Shown here one piece after another: positions 1 to 10,396 of a stretch of 64,000 nt of DNA. The notes below the pieces were generated by a model that did not search any database, was not told the DNA's origin, and was given only the letters and a program-made list of their open reading frames with translations. Both the position numbers and the translations under genes were made by a program. This DNA comes from Terana coerulea (taxonomy: Eukaryota > Basidiomycota > Agaricomycetes > Polyporales > Phanerochaetaceae): the NCBI GenBank assembly GCA_024811115.1, contig JAKOGH010000072.1, forward strand, positions 148,709 through 212,708, written 5' to 3'. The first letter of the stretch is position 1. Every line of letters begins with the position of its first letter.

Positions 1-50
1 GATTATCACCTCCTCTTGTAGGGCGCAGGTTCGAATCCTGCTGGTGTCGA
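1..50 (+). tRNA. possible 3' part of a tRNA gene cut by the window edge
   Basis: A perfect TPsiC arm is visible: a GCAGG stem, the loop TTCGAAT and the matching CCTGC. It contains the Pol III B-box consensus GGTTCGAATCC and is followed by an acceptor-like TGGTGTCG. The anticodon arm upstream pairs poorly by eye and U33 is not in the expected place, so I cannot assign an isotype. It could be the 3' half of a real tRNA whose 5' half lies outside the window, or a tRNA-derived SINE head. Confidence 0.35.
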
Positions 51-142
51 TGAAAGCACGTATTTCATGCTTTTTCTTGTTTTATTTTATTCGCGGAGAG
101 GCCGATGTGAGTAGTAATAGGAACTTGTCACAGTGCACACCA

Positions 143-510
143 CTGTACATTAATGCCCTGACAGGGTGTCACACGTCACATGGGGTCCCGCTTGTCCTCT
201 ATCCGGGTTTTGTCACCGGTCACAGAGGGGTCCGCCGGCTTGTGACAGGTAAGTCCTTACCCCAAATTTTCGGGTCTGCGGCGCAATGAGCTTTATTTTC
301 CACTCAACGCCCTTCAATGAGGTATTTATGGTAGATGCTACAACATCAATGGTCAAATAACGGCAAGTAGACACCAAATTCGGCTCTAGATGGCCCACTC
401 ACCACCGGTCTCTAGAAGCGTGTCACAGGCCCTCGACCCCGCCGCCGCTCATCCGGATCGTTGCAAAAATGTCAGTCACAACCGGCCCCTGTCAGGTCAT
501 TAATGTACAG
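143..510. mobile_element. MITE-like element with 24-bp terminal inverted repeats
   Basis: The left end (143-166, starting CTGTACATTAATG) is repeated as its reverse complement at 487-510 with one mismatch in 24 bases. The dinucleotide CA flanks the element on both sides. The 320-bp interior has no long ORF, so this is a non-autonomous DNA element. A fragment with the same end sequence (TGTACATTAAT, then CAGGGTGTCACACGTCACA) recurs at 22,467-22,513 upstream of RPC2, which shows the family is repeated in this genome. I cannot assign the superfamily. Confidence 0.7.
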
Positions 511-1149
511 CAATGATCATGATTCAGCACAAGTAAATCATTTTCAGGCTCAGCTCAGCGTAGCGTAGTCGGTGTGCCTCGGCTTATCCCTTCAAATATG
601 AGTACTGGACTTTGTGGCCTACAGCCTCACAGGGTCGAAGGCTGGTTTCTATCCGGATCCGGATCCGGCAGGGCGTCACTCGCAGAAGCACCTACCTTTT
701 AGGCTGGTATCCAAGTTCGCTCGTGTGCCAGGGAAAGTGAAAACAACGACAAGATACGGATGGGACGTACGTAGCCGGGGTAAATATCGTTGATTCACCT
801 CAGCGTACGCTTCAGGACATCTGCATGACATCGTCGAGAGCCGCTACCGGATACTCAGCGCGCATGCAGTATGAACGAATCTAGCACACGCCTCGAGCCT
901 GAGTGACAAATAATGCTAAGATAAACCATGGGATCATGGAGCGGGAATAGACAGCAATGCAAGCATACGTGCAGGGTTGGTTGATGGATAGTCTTTGTGA
1001 GAGCATAAAGGGATGGAAAAGCAAAGGATAAGGCAGCGGGAACAACCCAGGGAAAAGCAATGTGAAGGTGTGTGCCATGAAAAGGACAGGAGCGGTTGAT
1101 GGATATTCTTTGCCAGACTATAAAGAAATGAGGAACACCGCGTCCCTAT
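511..1149. other. intergenic stretch, nothing recognised
   Basis: No conserved coding sequence is recognised here. There is a short direct repeat of ATCCGG near 655-670. The last part probably holds the 3' UTR of the minus-strand PL14 gene. Confidence 0.5.
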
Positions 1150-2290
1150 TTACAGCTTCTCAGTAATTGCAATTGTGAAGTCGCGGAAGTACGCGCTCTG
1201 GGTCTTGGGCGACGCGTAGTTCTGGGTGAGACCTATGATGACAATTGATCATCAGCGCTGCATTCACCGTGGGTGAAGTAGCAATTTACGCACCTCCGAA
1301 GGAAGTCTGCATCGCGATACCCCTGATCCTACCCGCATCGCTGTCGCGGAGGGCAAGGCCGCCAACATTGAGAATGCTCTGGCCGTTGGACCAGAGCTGA
1401 AGCTCGCCGTTCTGCTGGCCCGCATCGTTCAAGCGGAGGCGCATGCTGACGGTGTTGGACTCGCCGGCATTAAACACGAAGGAGCCCGAGTCGGGCGCGA
1501 TGGAGATAGAGTATGTTGGGCCGCAGTCGGAACCGGGGGGCAAGTTGCAGACGGAGTCGTACGTCGGGCCGCAGTCGGAACCAGGCGGCAGGTTACAGAC
1601 GGAGTCGCCGGAGGGGTCGGCGGGCTCTGGCAGGTAGGCGAGCATTTCGCCGGCGCCGTTTTCGTTCCACATAAGGCGTGAGGAGAAACACATATCACTG
1701 CTGTTGCCACCAGAGCAGTCAAGGACAGCTTCGTCGCTGTCTCCGCCATCTGTAAATCTTATTAGCCCGAGCACTAATTGATATGAGCGGGAGGATATCG
1801 ACTCACAGAGGCCAGGAAGCTTGCCGCCAATATTGAATTCAAAGCCCTCTTCAAAGTAAACGGAGTAGCCGAAGGTAACCTCCTTGGCCGTGGTGAGATC
1901 GACGCTGGATGGACCCTGCGCGTAAAACGAGAGGCCACCCAGAGGCGTATTCTGGAAGTTCCAGGAGCCCTGAGGATATGTTGCCTCTATGGACAGGCGG
2001 CCGTCGGGAGCGTTCACGTACGGGTGGGGAAGGGCAGTAAGGAGGTTATAGATGCGTAAAGTGTCGTCGCTTAGCGGAAGCGCGTTGGCTGCCTCGGGTG
2101 TGGTAGACCACGACTCGACGGCATTTGGGATGGGTGCGAGCCCTGCCAGGCTGCTATTTGTGGGCGCGGCAGTAGCAAAGGAGTCATTCTGGCGGCGGTG
2201 AATGCTGCCTTGGCGTCCGTCTGGGTAGGCGGAGGCGGAGGAAGCGATGCAAAGCATTACAAGAGCAACGAGGGACTTGTAGACAAACAT
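1150..2290 (-). CDS. secreted polysaccharide lyase family 14-type enzyme
   Basis: Three exons on the minus strand: 2290-1807, 1749-1294 and 1232-1150, giving 340 aa. The intron at 1750-1806 is 57 nt and in frame, so an unspliced ORF also reads through it. Removing it restores KLPGLYGG, the family core. The second intron has donor GTGCGT and acceptor CATAG and joins the C-terminal exon, which reads SAYFRDFTIAIT. I chose the ATG at 2290 because it opens a signal peptide (MFVYKSLVALVMLCIASSA) and an RR pair follows; the ORF extends further upstream but without family similarity. Family knowledge: fungal PL14-like domains cleave uronic-acid polysaccharides by beta-elimination outside the cell. 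Visible family blocks are LTTAKEVTFGYSVYF, SSRLMWNENGAGE and MQTSFGG. An extra 16-residue tandem repeat is described separately. No frame corrections are needed. Substrate is unknown. Confidence 0.85.
1511..1606 (-). repeat. 48-bp in-frame tandem duplication inside the PL14 gene
   Basis: Two adjacent 48-bp units (1511-1558 and 1559-1606) both encode DSVCNLPPGSDCGPTY. They differ at six bases and all six are synonymous (TGC/TGT, TTG/CTG, CCC/CCG, CCC/CCT, CCA/CCG, ACA/ACG). The unit carries two cysteines. As I recall the family, one copy of this segment is normal. Confidence 0.9.
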
Positions 2291-3137
2291 TTTGGTCAAG
2301 TCAATGAGAGCTGTGAGCGAAAAAGTGGCAGGGGTAGGATGAGGACTGTAGGTGCTAAGAAAGCAAAAGGACGGAAGCCGACACAGTCGACAGAGGCCGT
2401 ATTCGCGTATTATAAGCTTGGTGCGCGAACTCGAGGGCTCGGGCTGCACAGGCAACTGTGAGTCCAAAGAAGCTGTGGGACACCAAAAATATCTTAATGT
2501 CCTCTGAGCTCGATGAGGAATTGACACATACCATACATCTGATATCCGCACGCCGTGGATGAGATTAGAAGAGTCACGTAAGTGTACCGTGTGCCAGCGC
2601 ATCCAGAACCTTTGAGGTTGGGCATTCACACCCACTGCTTCCATCACACGGCCTCGTAATCTTTTGGTTTACCACGGTCTGGATTACGAATAGTAAGTGG
2701 TGGGGAATCCCGCAAGCTCGGGCTGGCGTCCAGCGTTGACGTTACCACAACGTTACCGCCACAATGCCACCAGGCCTAAAGCGGTGAAGAGCGCCTGATT
2801 ATTGATAGGAAGTCACTCGTGACATGGTTGGGTGAATTGGGAACTAACTCACGGCCTTACGGGTGTATAGAGACCTCGTCGTGGCAAAGTGAGTAAAATG
2901 CAGACGATATGAGTACTTACATTGATCTGAGCGCTGCGTTCAGCGGTGGGTGCAATTCCGGATCTCGAACGCCTGAGCCAGGCTCACTTCTGACTTATAC
3001 AATACCACAATTTGAGGCTCGGCGACCTTGAGTGAACCTAAGGGGAACCTAAAAATCTTCCTTAGCCTAATACAATAAACAGTATACTATTGCAGTAGGA
3101 TTAACGGCATCAATACCTTATAGCATTCTCTCTTTCG
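2291..3137. promoter_or_regulatory. upstream region of the PL14 gene, with a weak TATA-like site
   Basis: This 850-bp spacer separates the two PL14 copies. On the minus strand a TTATAATA sequence lies at 2408-2415, about 118 nt before the start codon, and could be a TATA element. No other gene is recognised. The distal part is the 3' flank of the decayed paralogue. Confidence 0.3.
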
Positions 3138-4172
3138 TCAGAGCAATTTAGTAATGGCCATTGAGAAGTCTGAAAAGTAAGGTACTGGTCATCGGGTGAA
3201 GCCCACGGCGAGTCAGAACCTAAGCCAAGGTGTTGATCAGTATCACATCAGGCATGCGCATGCAATAAATGTCTCACCTCCAAAACACGGTCTGCATCCG
3301 TAAGGCACGGATGGGCCCACTGAAGCTATTTCTGAGCCCTAGGCCGCGAACGTCGACAATGCTCTTCCCACACACGAACAGCTGGAGCTCGCCGCCTGTC
3401 TTGCTGACCGCATTCAGGTGCAAGTGCCGTGCGACCGTCGACCGCCCGTCAGTCGCCCAGGTGAATGAGCCGCGGCCGATCGAGGCACCGTAGACGTCGT
3501 TGTACATTGAGTACAGGGGGTTGTCGCACACCGCCTGGTTCCCGCTGAGGTCTGGTGGAAGATAGGTGTACAACGTGCCCCTGCCGCTAGTGCGCTACAC
3601 CATCCGGGCGGACCACCGGCCGTCGTCTCGGCGGCCACCCGAACACGACACAGCTTCGTCGTCGCTGTTGACACCAACTATAAATATGCACGTGAGTTCT
3701 AGAAGTTGGATACGCAGATGTAGTGGTGAGCACATACAAAGACCAATGGCTTTCCCGCCCTTGGCGAAATTAGTGTCCGGACGGGAAGTACATGATGTCA
3801 CTAAAATTGACCTCCTTCGCCGTTGTCAACCTGGCGCCGGTAGGCCCAGGGCATAAAACGAGAACCCGTTCTGGGGGCTAGGTTGGAAGCTGTGCGAGCC
3901 GGCAGTGAGGAAGGACTGCACTGATAACTCGCCGTCGGGTGCATTGATGTATGGGTGTGCAAGCGCAGCGATTTGACTGTAAGGACGGAAAGTGGTGTCG
4001 GAGAGCGCGATGGAGCCCAATATAGACGTTGTCGTCGTCGAGCAGCTCGGTTAAGGGGAGGCGGGGAAGAGTGGCCTGGGAATAGGGGTTCGAGCTGTAA
4101 TGTTTGCCGCAGGTGTTGCGTCCACCAAAAGTATAAGTAACCGCGAGGAGGACCTCTGCAAGTCAGGAACAT
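3138..4172 (-). pseudogene. decayed tandem paralogue of the PL14 gene
   Basis: Family blocks appear in order on the minus strand but in shifting frames: HPYINAPDGELSV, FSFYALG, LTTAKEVNFSDIMYF, SDDEAVSCSGG, YGASIGRGSFTW, GLGLRNSFSGPIRALRMQT and a last exon (3219-3138) ending FSMAITKLL. Two nonsense codons are clear. One is a TAG at 3595-3597 where the family has Trp in the R-M-x-W motif; the other is a TAA at 4051-4053. At least four single-base frame changes are needed as well, some at homopolymers. The N-terminus (ATG about 4172) reads like a signal peptide only after a frame change. Splice sites match those of the intact neighbour (donor GTGAGA at 3277, acceptor TTAG). Even if some indels are sequence errors, the two nonsense codons support decay. 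It is a head-to-tail duplicate of the 1150-2290 gene. Confidence 0.75.
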
Positions 4173-4643
4173 GGTACTATGGTACAGTTGGGGTAGTGTG
4201 CTGCTCGCCAGGATCTGACATATACACTTTCTTGTTGCGGTTTCTATCCATCGGAAATCGAGAGAAAAGGCCATGTGCTCCAGGAAGCTAGATAGATAAC
4301 CGAATCTGAATGCTGAAGCCTACCAGTCGCTTGCAATATCGCGGTCCATGGTCCATGATGCAGAGCATGCGCAACAGAGCAATCTTGAAGAGCATACTGA
4401 TACCGACGCTTAGACAGACTACACTTCAAAAAGACAGAGGATATGACTCACCACATGCTGCTGAGCTTTCGACTCCTCGGAGCAACACAATTGAATATTT
4501 GCAGGCGCTGCAATTGATACCGTTTAAGGTAGCATATGATCACACTAAACCACATTGGAAAAGTAATATCATGAGCATGGTAGCCACATTGCGTAGCACA
4601 ACAGACAAAGCGCGTAGCGGGAGGACATCGTTGTGTAGGCCAT

Positions 4644-7306
4644 CTAGTCCTCAAGCATCTCGCCTTCACCTTCTCTAGCCTGTCACGAGAAGGACGGTGA
4701 TAGTAAGTATAACTACAACTGAAAGGAAAATGGCACGCATACCTTTTCGAGCAACTTCCTCTTCTTCTCCCTCGCCTTCCGCAGTACCCTCACATACTTG
4801 CCAAGCGGCGTCTCGTCCACTTTGACACCACTCTCCCACCGCTCGACTTCCCCCAGCCGTCCAGGGGCGAACGAGATCCCGCGCCGCTTCTCCTCGACCC
4901 ACTTTGCACTCTCCTCCACCCTCTCCACGAGGGCCTTGACGGTGGCAGCTTCCTTGCCCTTGCCCTTCCCCTTGTGCGACGCCTTGATCGCATGGCGCAT
5001 CGCGCCGACGACGGGCACGGTCACTTCCGGGAAGCCCACGCTTGCGTGCACCGGAGAGCTCGCAAGGTACTCTGCGAGCACGAACGACGCCTCCTCAACC
5101 AGGCTCTCGGCGTATACGCGGGTTTTCAGATACTGCTGAGGCGCACGCAGCGTGACCTCGAAGTCCAGCGGACGCAACGAGCCGCCTTTCCCAGATGAGG
5201 TCAAGGGAGTGACAATCATCGGCAAGAGGACGGGAGCGAGAGGGATGTAGGTGTGCGTATGTTGGGCAAGATGGAGGAGCGAGCGGACGAGGTGCAGATG
5301 GTAAGGGTATGAACGGGCATTCGGTATGAGCCTACGGCAAAGTCAGGGAAACTGTGAGTGGCAAAATGGGGGATGGCTTACTTGATTGCTCCGAGGGCAA
5401 CCTGAACAAGTGGATATATCAGCGGTCGCAGCTCGCTGTCGGCTCCTCGTAACGCCTCCGCCTGTCGGTCACAAGCCCGCGCCAGAACAATAGCCCAGAA
5501 GTCGATGCAATGCACGAACTGCCAGTTGTACACTTGCTTGAATGACTCCTACAAATAGGATTTGTGAGCGACACGCATACACGAGGCAAAACTTGGGGTC
5601 ACCTTGCTCTTGACCTTCATGCTGTTTCGGAGCAGGATCGCTAGCTGGCGAACGTAGCCGAACGCATGTTGGTAGGCGGTAGCGTGGTCGATGGTGTAAA
5701 TCTCGCTAGCAGAGTTTTTCATCAGGTTTATCGAGGGGAGGGAATGTACGGTGGTCGTCTTGCATGTTCGGACGAGAGTGAGGTAGGTGTTCTGTGGAGT
5801 ACGGTAAGGAATATGCCAATCACACGTATTTTAGACCCACCTTAAGCGCGAGGTCCATGAGGGAAGCGTCCGCCGAGGACGCAAGCTTGCGGACAGACAA
5901 GAATGCCGCTATCCGAACGCTGTCATCGCCCGATGACCACAAGTCGAGACATGTCTACACAAATGGTGAGTACTTCTACTCATCGAGTGTATCGAGTAAA
6001 CACACCTTGAGGAAGACCTTGACGGCCCTTGCGGTTGCCGGTCACGTAAGGAACAAGCTTCGCGGTTTCGGTCAAAGCCATGACCAGCAGCTCGTCATCC
6101 GTAAGCTGCGTCAGCAAATGCATGACGTTGTGGAAATATGACAAGATGAGCTTTTGCAGAGTCTTCCACTTTTGGTTTTGAGTTGGGCCCTTACTGTAAT
6201 ACAATGAGGAACTTGGGAGGTAAATTTGGGCGAAGAGCTCACAATCTTCCGTCAGCAAGCGTTTTGTACGGACAGTGATGTGCGAGGACGACTGGCGTGT
6301 ACTTAAGCGCAGTTGTAATGAGCTTGTTATACACTATCCAATACTTGAGTGGAGCGAACAGGGGTTGCGCGATAGTACTTACCTGCAGCACTATCTATCG
6401 CCCAGGTTGCATTTTGATCTTCCTCATTCATGTGAGCAGCGGTACGGAAGGCCATAAGAAGTCTTCGCAGAGCTCTCAGAGAATGTTGCTAGTGATGACT
6501 GGAGTCAGACATAGAAGAAGAATAACAAGAGAGTCAACTCACCTCGAGAAGAGCTTTCTGCCACCTTTGCAGCGTACTCTTCGTCAGTACAGGTATGCTT
6601 TCAGTCTCTTCCGCGTCTTCGTCCCCCATATCCCCATCTGCATCCTCTCCTTCCTCATCAGCCTTCATAGCATTTGGGTCGAATTCAAGGAGTTCCTTGT
6701 CATTCTCTTGCAGGAACTTGTAAAACTCTGGGTCTTTCTCCGCGAGCTTGGAGAGTTCGTGCAAATGGGCACCACCCTCATCATCGTCTGATATGTTGTT
6801 AGTCAAAGCCCATGCTATGCTCTTGCAAGTCCTGACCTTCGAGGTCGTCAACTGAAGCGAACGACTGGTCGTCGTCGACGTCCTCTTCGTCTTCCTCTTC
6901 GTCCGCTTCGCTGTCGTCGGCCGAGGCCATGTCCTACGTACGGTCAGATATGCGCTAACAGATAGTATGGGAATGCTCACATCATCTTCCCCGTCTCGCT
7001 CCATGAACCCACCGTCAAGGAAGTCATCTACTGACATCCCCTTCAGCCTAACACACAGTTGAGCCATAACGCATGCGGTCATGTATTTAGAACTCACTTT
7101 CCACTGGCCTCCTCGACCTCGTCATCCTCTCCATCCTCATCACCACCATCAGCATGCGCACGCTCCTTGCCCTTGCCACCTCCACCCCCTTTACGGCGTT
7201 CTGCTTTGCGCTTGATGTCCTGGTGTTTCCGGCGCTGCTGAATCTGCTTCTTCAGCTGGCCGCTGGCCGCGAACTTGCGAGTTGCCTTCGCCGCTTTCTT
7301 TCCCAT
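4644..7306 (-). CDS. NOC2: nucleolar complex protein 2 (60S ribosome assembly)
   Basis: Twelve exons: 7306-7098, 7047-6981, 6933-6837, 6787-6543, 6488-6383, 6333-6243, 6193-6006, 5954-5841, 5791-5603, 5548-5382, 5331-4743 and 4679-4644; about 698 aa. Family knowledge: Noc2 pairs with Mak21/Noc1 and Noc3 to move pre-60S particles through the nucleolus and to the nuclear pore. Visible blocks are the basic N-terminus [31 protein letters not shown], an acidic region, [67 protein letters not shown] and DETPLGKYV. One frame problem exists. Exon 7 ends in phase 1 but exon 8 starts in phase 0. Dropping one base from the CCC run at 6026-6028 gives RKAVKVFLK, the conserved reading. Alternatively a donor two bases later (GTGTTT) keeps frame with altered residues. 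The gene starts at a clear ATG and all introns are GT-AG. Confidence 0.93.
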
Positions 7307-8474
7307 ACTGGGAAGGTACCAATGCGTGTGGAGGACAAGGCGTGGCGTGTAGGGAAGAGAACCAAGGTCAAGTCCAGGTGTGCAGCTCAGAACGGCCTCA
7401 CAAATGGGCGCTTGGTAAAATCTCGACAGTTGGATCTCGATCCAATCAAGTAGGCACGTGAGTGCTGCCCCGGAAGCAAAGCACTCGTCTTTAAGCTCAG
7501 GCTGCCATGATGTATACATTCGTTCGTATCACATATCTTCTAGAGACTCGAGAGCAGCTTTATGCTACACAGGACGGAGAGTGCAGAAAATGTGAGCTTT
7601 CTCGACGACGTCGTCAGGATGGTCCAGTGCCTAAACTGCCCTTTATTTGTTCGTGTTAGAATCCAAAGCCTCCGTTTACCAATTTAGTCGACTCAGGCTG
7701 CTCGCGCATGTATTCTCGGCATACACGCATGCCTGCATGCATTCGCTTTGATATGCTCTCACAGAATGTGAGATATCGTGCCATGACACCACGCTCCTCA
7801 TAATGTTCACCCAGCAGGTTCGGTAAAGCACTGCTAACCGCCGATACATGGACTATTTATGGCGACACCAAGTGAGTTCGAGCTACGCCCACCATCTGCA
7901 TCCGCGAAGGCTTCAGCGCAGTAAGAAGAGCAAGCTTGACTCATCGTTCCATAATTAAAGCAATTGAAGAAGCCAGCTGAGTTTCGGATCCGAGAAGATA
8001 CGACCCAAAGGAGCTATCGAAAAGGTGACATTCGAGCATGGTAGACGGCGTATAGTTTATTGGCAGCTTTCTCACAGGACATAGGCCCACACGTCTCGAG
8101 GATCTAACCTTTCGGGCCTTCTTCTCCCGCGAAGGTAACGACAGCCCTTGTTGCTTGCGTTCGCGTGGCAGTGGTCCGAGGGAAGTGGGAGACTTGGGAG
8201 CTGGGACCGAAAAGAAGAGGGAGACCAGGGTACCACCATCAGCGTCGATGCTCCCGGAAAGTATCGTGGCAACTTCGATATACAACTGTGGGTGGCGTTC
8301 GGCCCATCCGCCGAGGACCGCGGATGGGTTTTGACGAGGCGGTGGCAAAGCGTGTACTGGCCGAGGGCACGTTTGATAGCATGGAGCGTCACGGCTAAGG
8401 ACACCTGCGTCTGAGATTCAGTGCGCGTGCGGTGAGAACGGTGGCGTCAGCGCGGACTCACCGAGACGATCCCA
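7307..8474. other. intergenic stretch between NOC2 and the Cbp6-like gene
   Basis: This holds the NOC2 promoter side and the 3' flank of the Cbp6-like gene. Minus-strand ORFs of 100-135 codons lie at about 7941-8404, but they overlap in different frames, show no family I recognise and lack consistent codon bias. I do not call a gene. Confidence 0.4.
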
Positions 8475-8840
8475 CTACCATATGCCAAAGAATATCTTCC
8501 ACCAAGGCCTCGCGATCCCCTTCGCGCTTTTTCTCATACCCCTCGGCGAGCCTCGTGTAGTACATGGGCATCGAAGCGGGCTTCAGAGTCTTCTCTGAGA
8601 GAGGATACTGCGGGAAGGGTGAGCACAGTGAGCATGTGAAGCGGAGACCAAGCGCACCTTCCGCATAAACTCATTGTCTTCCAATGCTCTGGCAGCGCGT
8701 ACGGCTTGCGGAGTGAGCTGGGGATGGTCGGCGAGCGACTTGAGAAAGTTTCCCAGCTGCAGGTGCGGGCGAAACGGGTCAACTGGCCATTTGGCAGCCA
8801 CGCTATGGAGCTGTTGCGAGAGCTTGGTGGTGGATGCCAT
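8475..8840 (-). CDS. Cbp6/UQCC2-like mitochondrial complex III assembly factor
   Basis: Two exons, 8840-8658 and 8607-8475, about 104 aa. Visible sequence: KLSQQLHSVAAKWPVDPFRP near the N-terminus, ARALEDNEFMRK at the exon end, then YPLSEKTLKPASMPMYYTRL and a C-terminus RPWWKIFFGIW. The pattern K-P-A-x-x-P-x-Y-Y-x-R-L followed by a short tail ending in FG resembles the C-terminus of yeast Cbp6, and the WPVD start resembles UQCC2; this assignment is from memory. Family knowledge: Cbp6 with Cbp3 binds mitoribosomes and newly made cytochrome b. The conserved C-terminus is reached only by removing one base of the T5 run at 8528-8532 (A5 on the coding strand). As written, the frame instead ends in VEDILWHMVVGSSR. 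Intron 8608-8657 has GTGCGC and CGCAG ends. Confidence 0.65.
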
Positions 8841-10396
8841 TCAAGAACGTCCTGGCTGAGTTCGAAATAGCATGCGCTTCCAAACATGTCAACTTCTCCG
8901 CCACCGTGGGAACGTTTAGCTTGGCCGTTCACAAGAAGAGCCTGTGCATCTTGCGCAGAGGATTTACAGGTGTGTTGATCATACATAGGAATTTAGAATG
9001 AATTGAATCACAATAGGCTGCCAAGATACGTTTATGCCATGAGTACTTGTTCGATACAAAGCAGCACAATCAAAATTCTGCAGTCGGTGCTAACGCGGAC
9101 ACTTGACCTAGTATTCCAGAACATGCTACATGCATGGGCACATCGTCCTATTCCTTCCCCCTAGCTCCCCGATGATTTACATGTTCTTCCGGTTCCTTAC
9201 CACATGCCATCTCGCGTTCCGCATGATGGCTAGATGAGTTGAGCTAGCCATGGAGCAAAGCACTCAGCTCCGACATTGACACGCCAACCGTACGTACTCA
9301 ACCCCACCGGAAATATCGTAATCCCACAAACTCTTGTGTTGTGGCGTCCTATCTTCCAACGCCCGACCTGTTGGCGAATCGGATGCTTGGAGAAAAGTCC
9401 GCAAAGTGGGAGATAGCGAGGGCACCGATATTACGTTCTCTCAGGGCTGCATGGCAGTCCACAGGAAAAAAGATCCTGGAAAGGGCACATCGAGAGGTGT
9501 GAGGGAACGTCGGAGAAACATGGTCTGAACTATGGCGGCACTCACGTCATAGAGCCTATTATCGCAAGATGGATATCTGCCTCTTAGCCATACGTCGCAT
9601 TGCAATGGATCGTCGTGCTCTGAATACGCAGAGATTTCTATGGCCAATGCCACGGTAGGGAATGCCCATGCCGTTACCCAACTGTTACTAATGTGAAAAG
9701 TTGCTGCATGACACACAGCGCCCTGCGGCGGACTGTGCAGATACATGTGGCTGATGTTGTGGTGGCACTAGTGTTGTGATAGTGCGCGACTATAGATCGG
9801 AGCACCACGGCACTGGTCTGACCGCGAGGAAAGTCAAGTCACGTAGGTCCACATAGAGCATAAATCTTACCTTGAGTATTTTCGTTGGAACATGGAGCCA
9901 TATACAGCAGAACCTTGCGCGCAGTCGAGAGTCCATGGTCTAGCTGTTGAGATACTAAATGCACATAAGTGCGTACCGGCTTAATGACCACGCCACTTGC
10001 TGATAATTATCGGTTTTCTCCTGCCCCGTTGAATTTGAAGGTGACGAATCAAGCTCCATTGCCGTAGAACGTTGCAAAGTGTTATACACAAGGGCTTTAC
10101 GACGCGCATGTCGAGGTGCTGTGCAGAGCTGGCCGCGCCAAACGTCCGCGGGCGCGCTCGGTTCTGTCCGCCCCTTGATTGTCGTTGATCCGACCTACCA
10201 TGTAAAGTAACCTTTTGATGGTACGCCAAGAATGCAAGGCACCGCCGCGGTAAACGCGCTGGGCAGTGCCCACGACGCCGCTAAACGAGGATCACTGGCT
10301 GTGCAACATTGGCGGGTCGCTTGAACGACGCGGACGTGCGGGGCAGCAGCCCTCCAACCCGCTCGTAGCTCTTCCTCCGCTACTCTCATCTCCACC
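8841..10396. other. intergenic stretch between divergent genes, nothing recognised
   Basis: This 1.5-kb region separates the minus-strand Cbp6-like gene from the plus-strand Hsp70-like gene and must contain both promoters. ORFs at 9334-9528 (plus) and 9441-9746 (minus) overlap each other and match no family I know. I see no TATA box at a convincing distance and no clear array of nGAAn heat-shock elements. Confidence 0.4.

Noticed and set aside
2291..2647. Upstream extension of the PL14 ORF to a 453-aa protein
   Set aside because: The extension has no family similarity and would bury the clear signal peptide starting at 2290.
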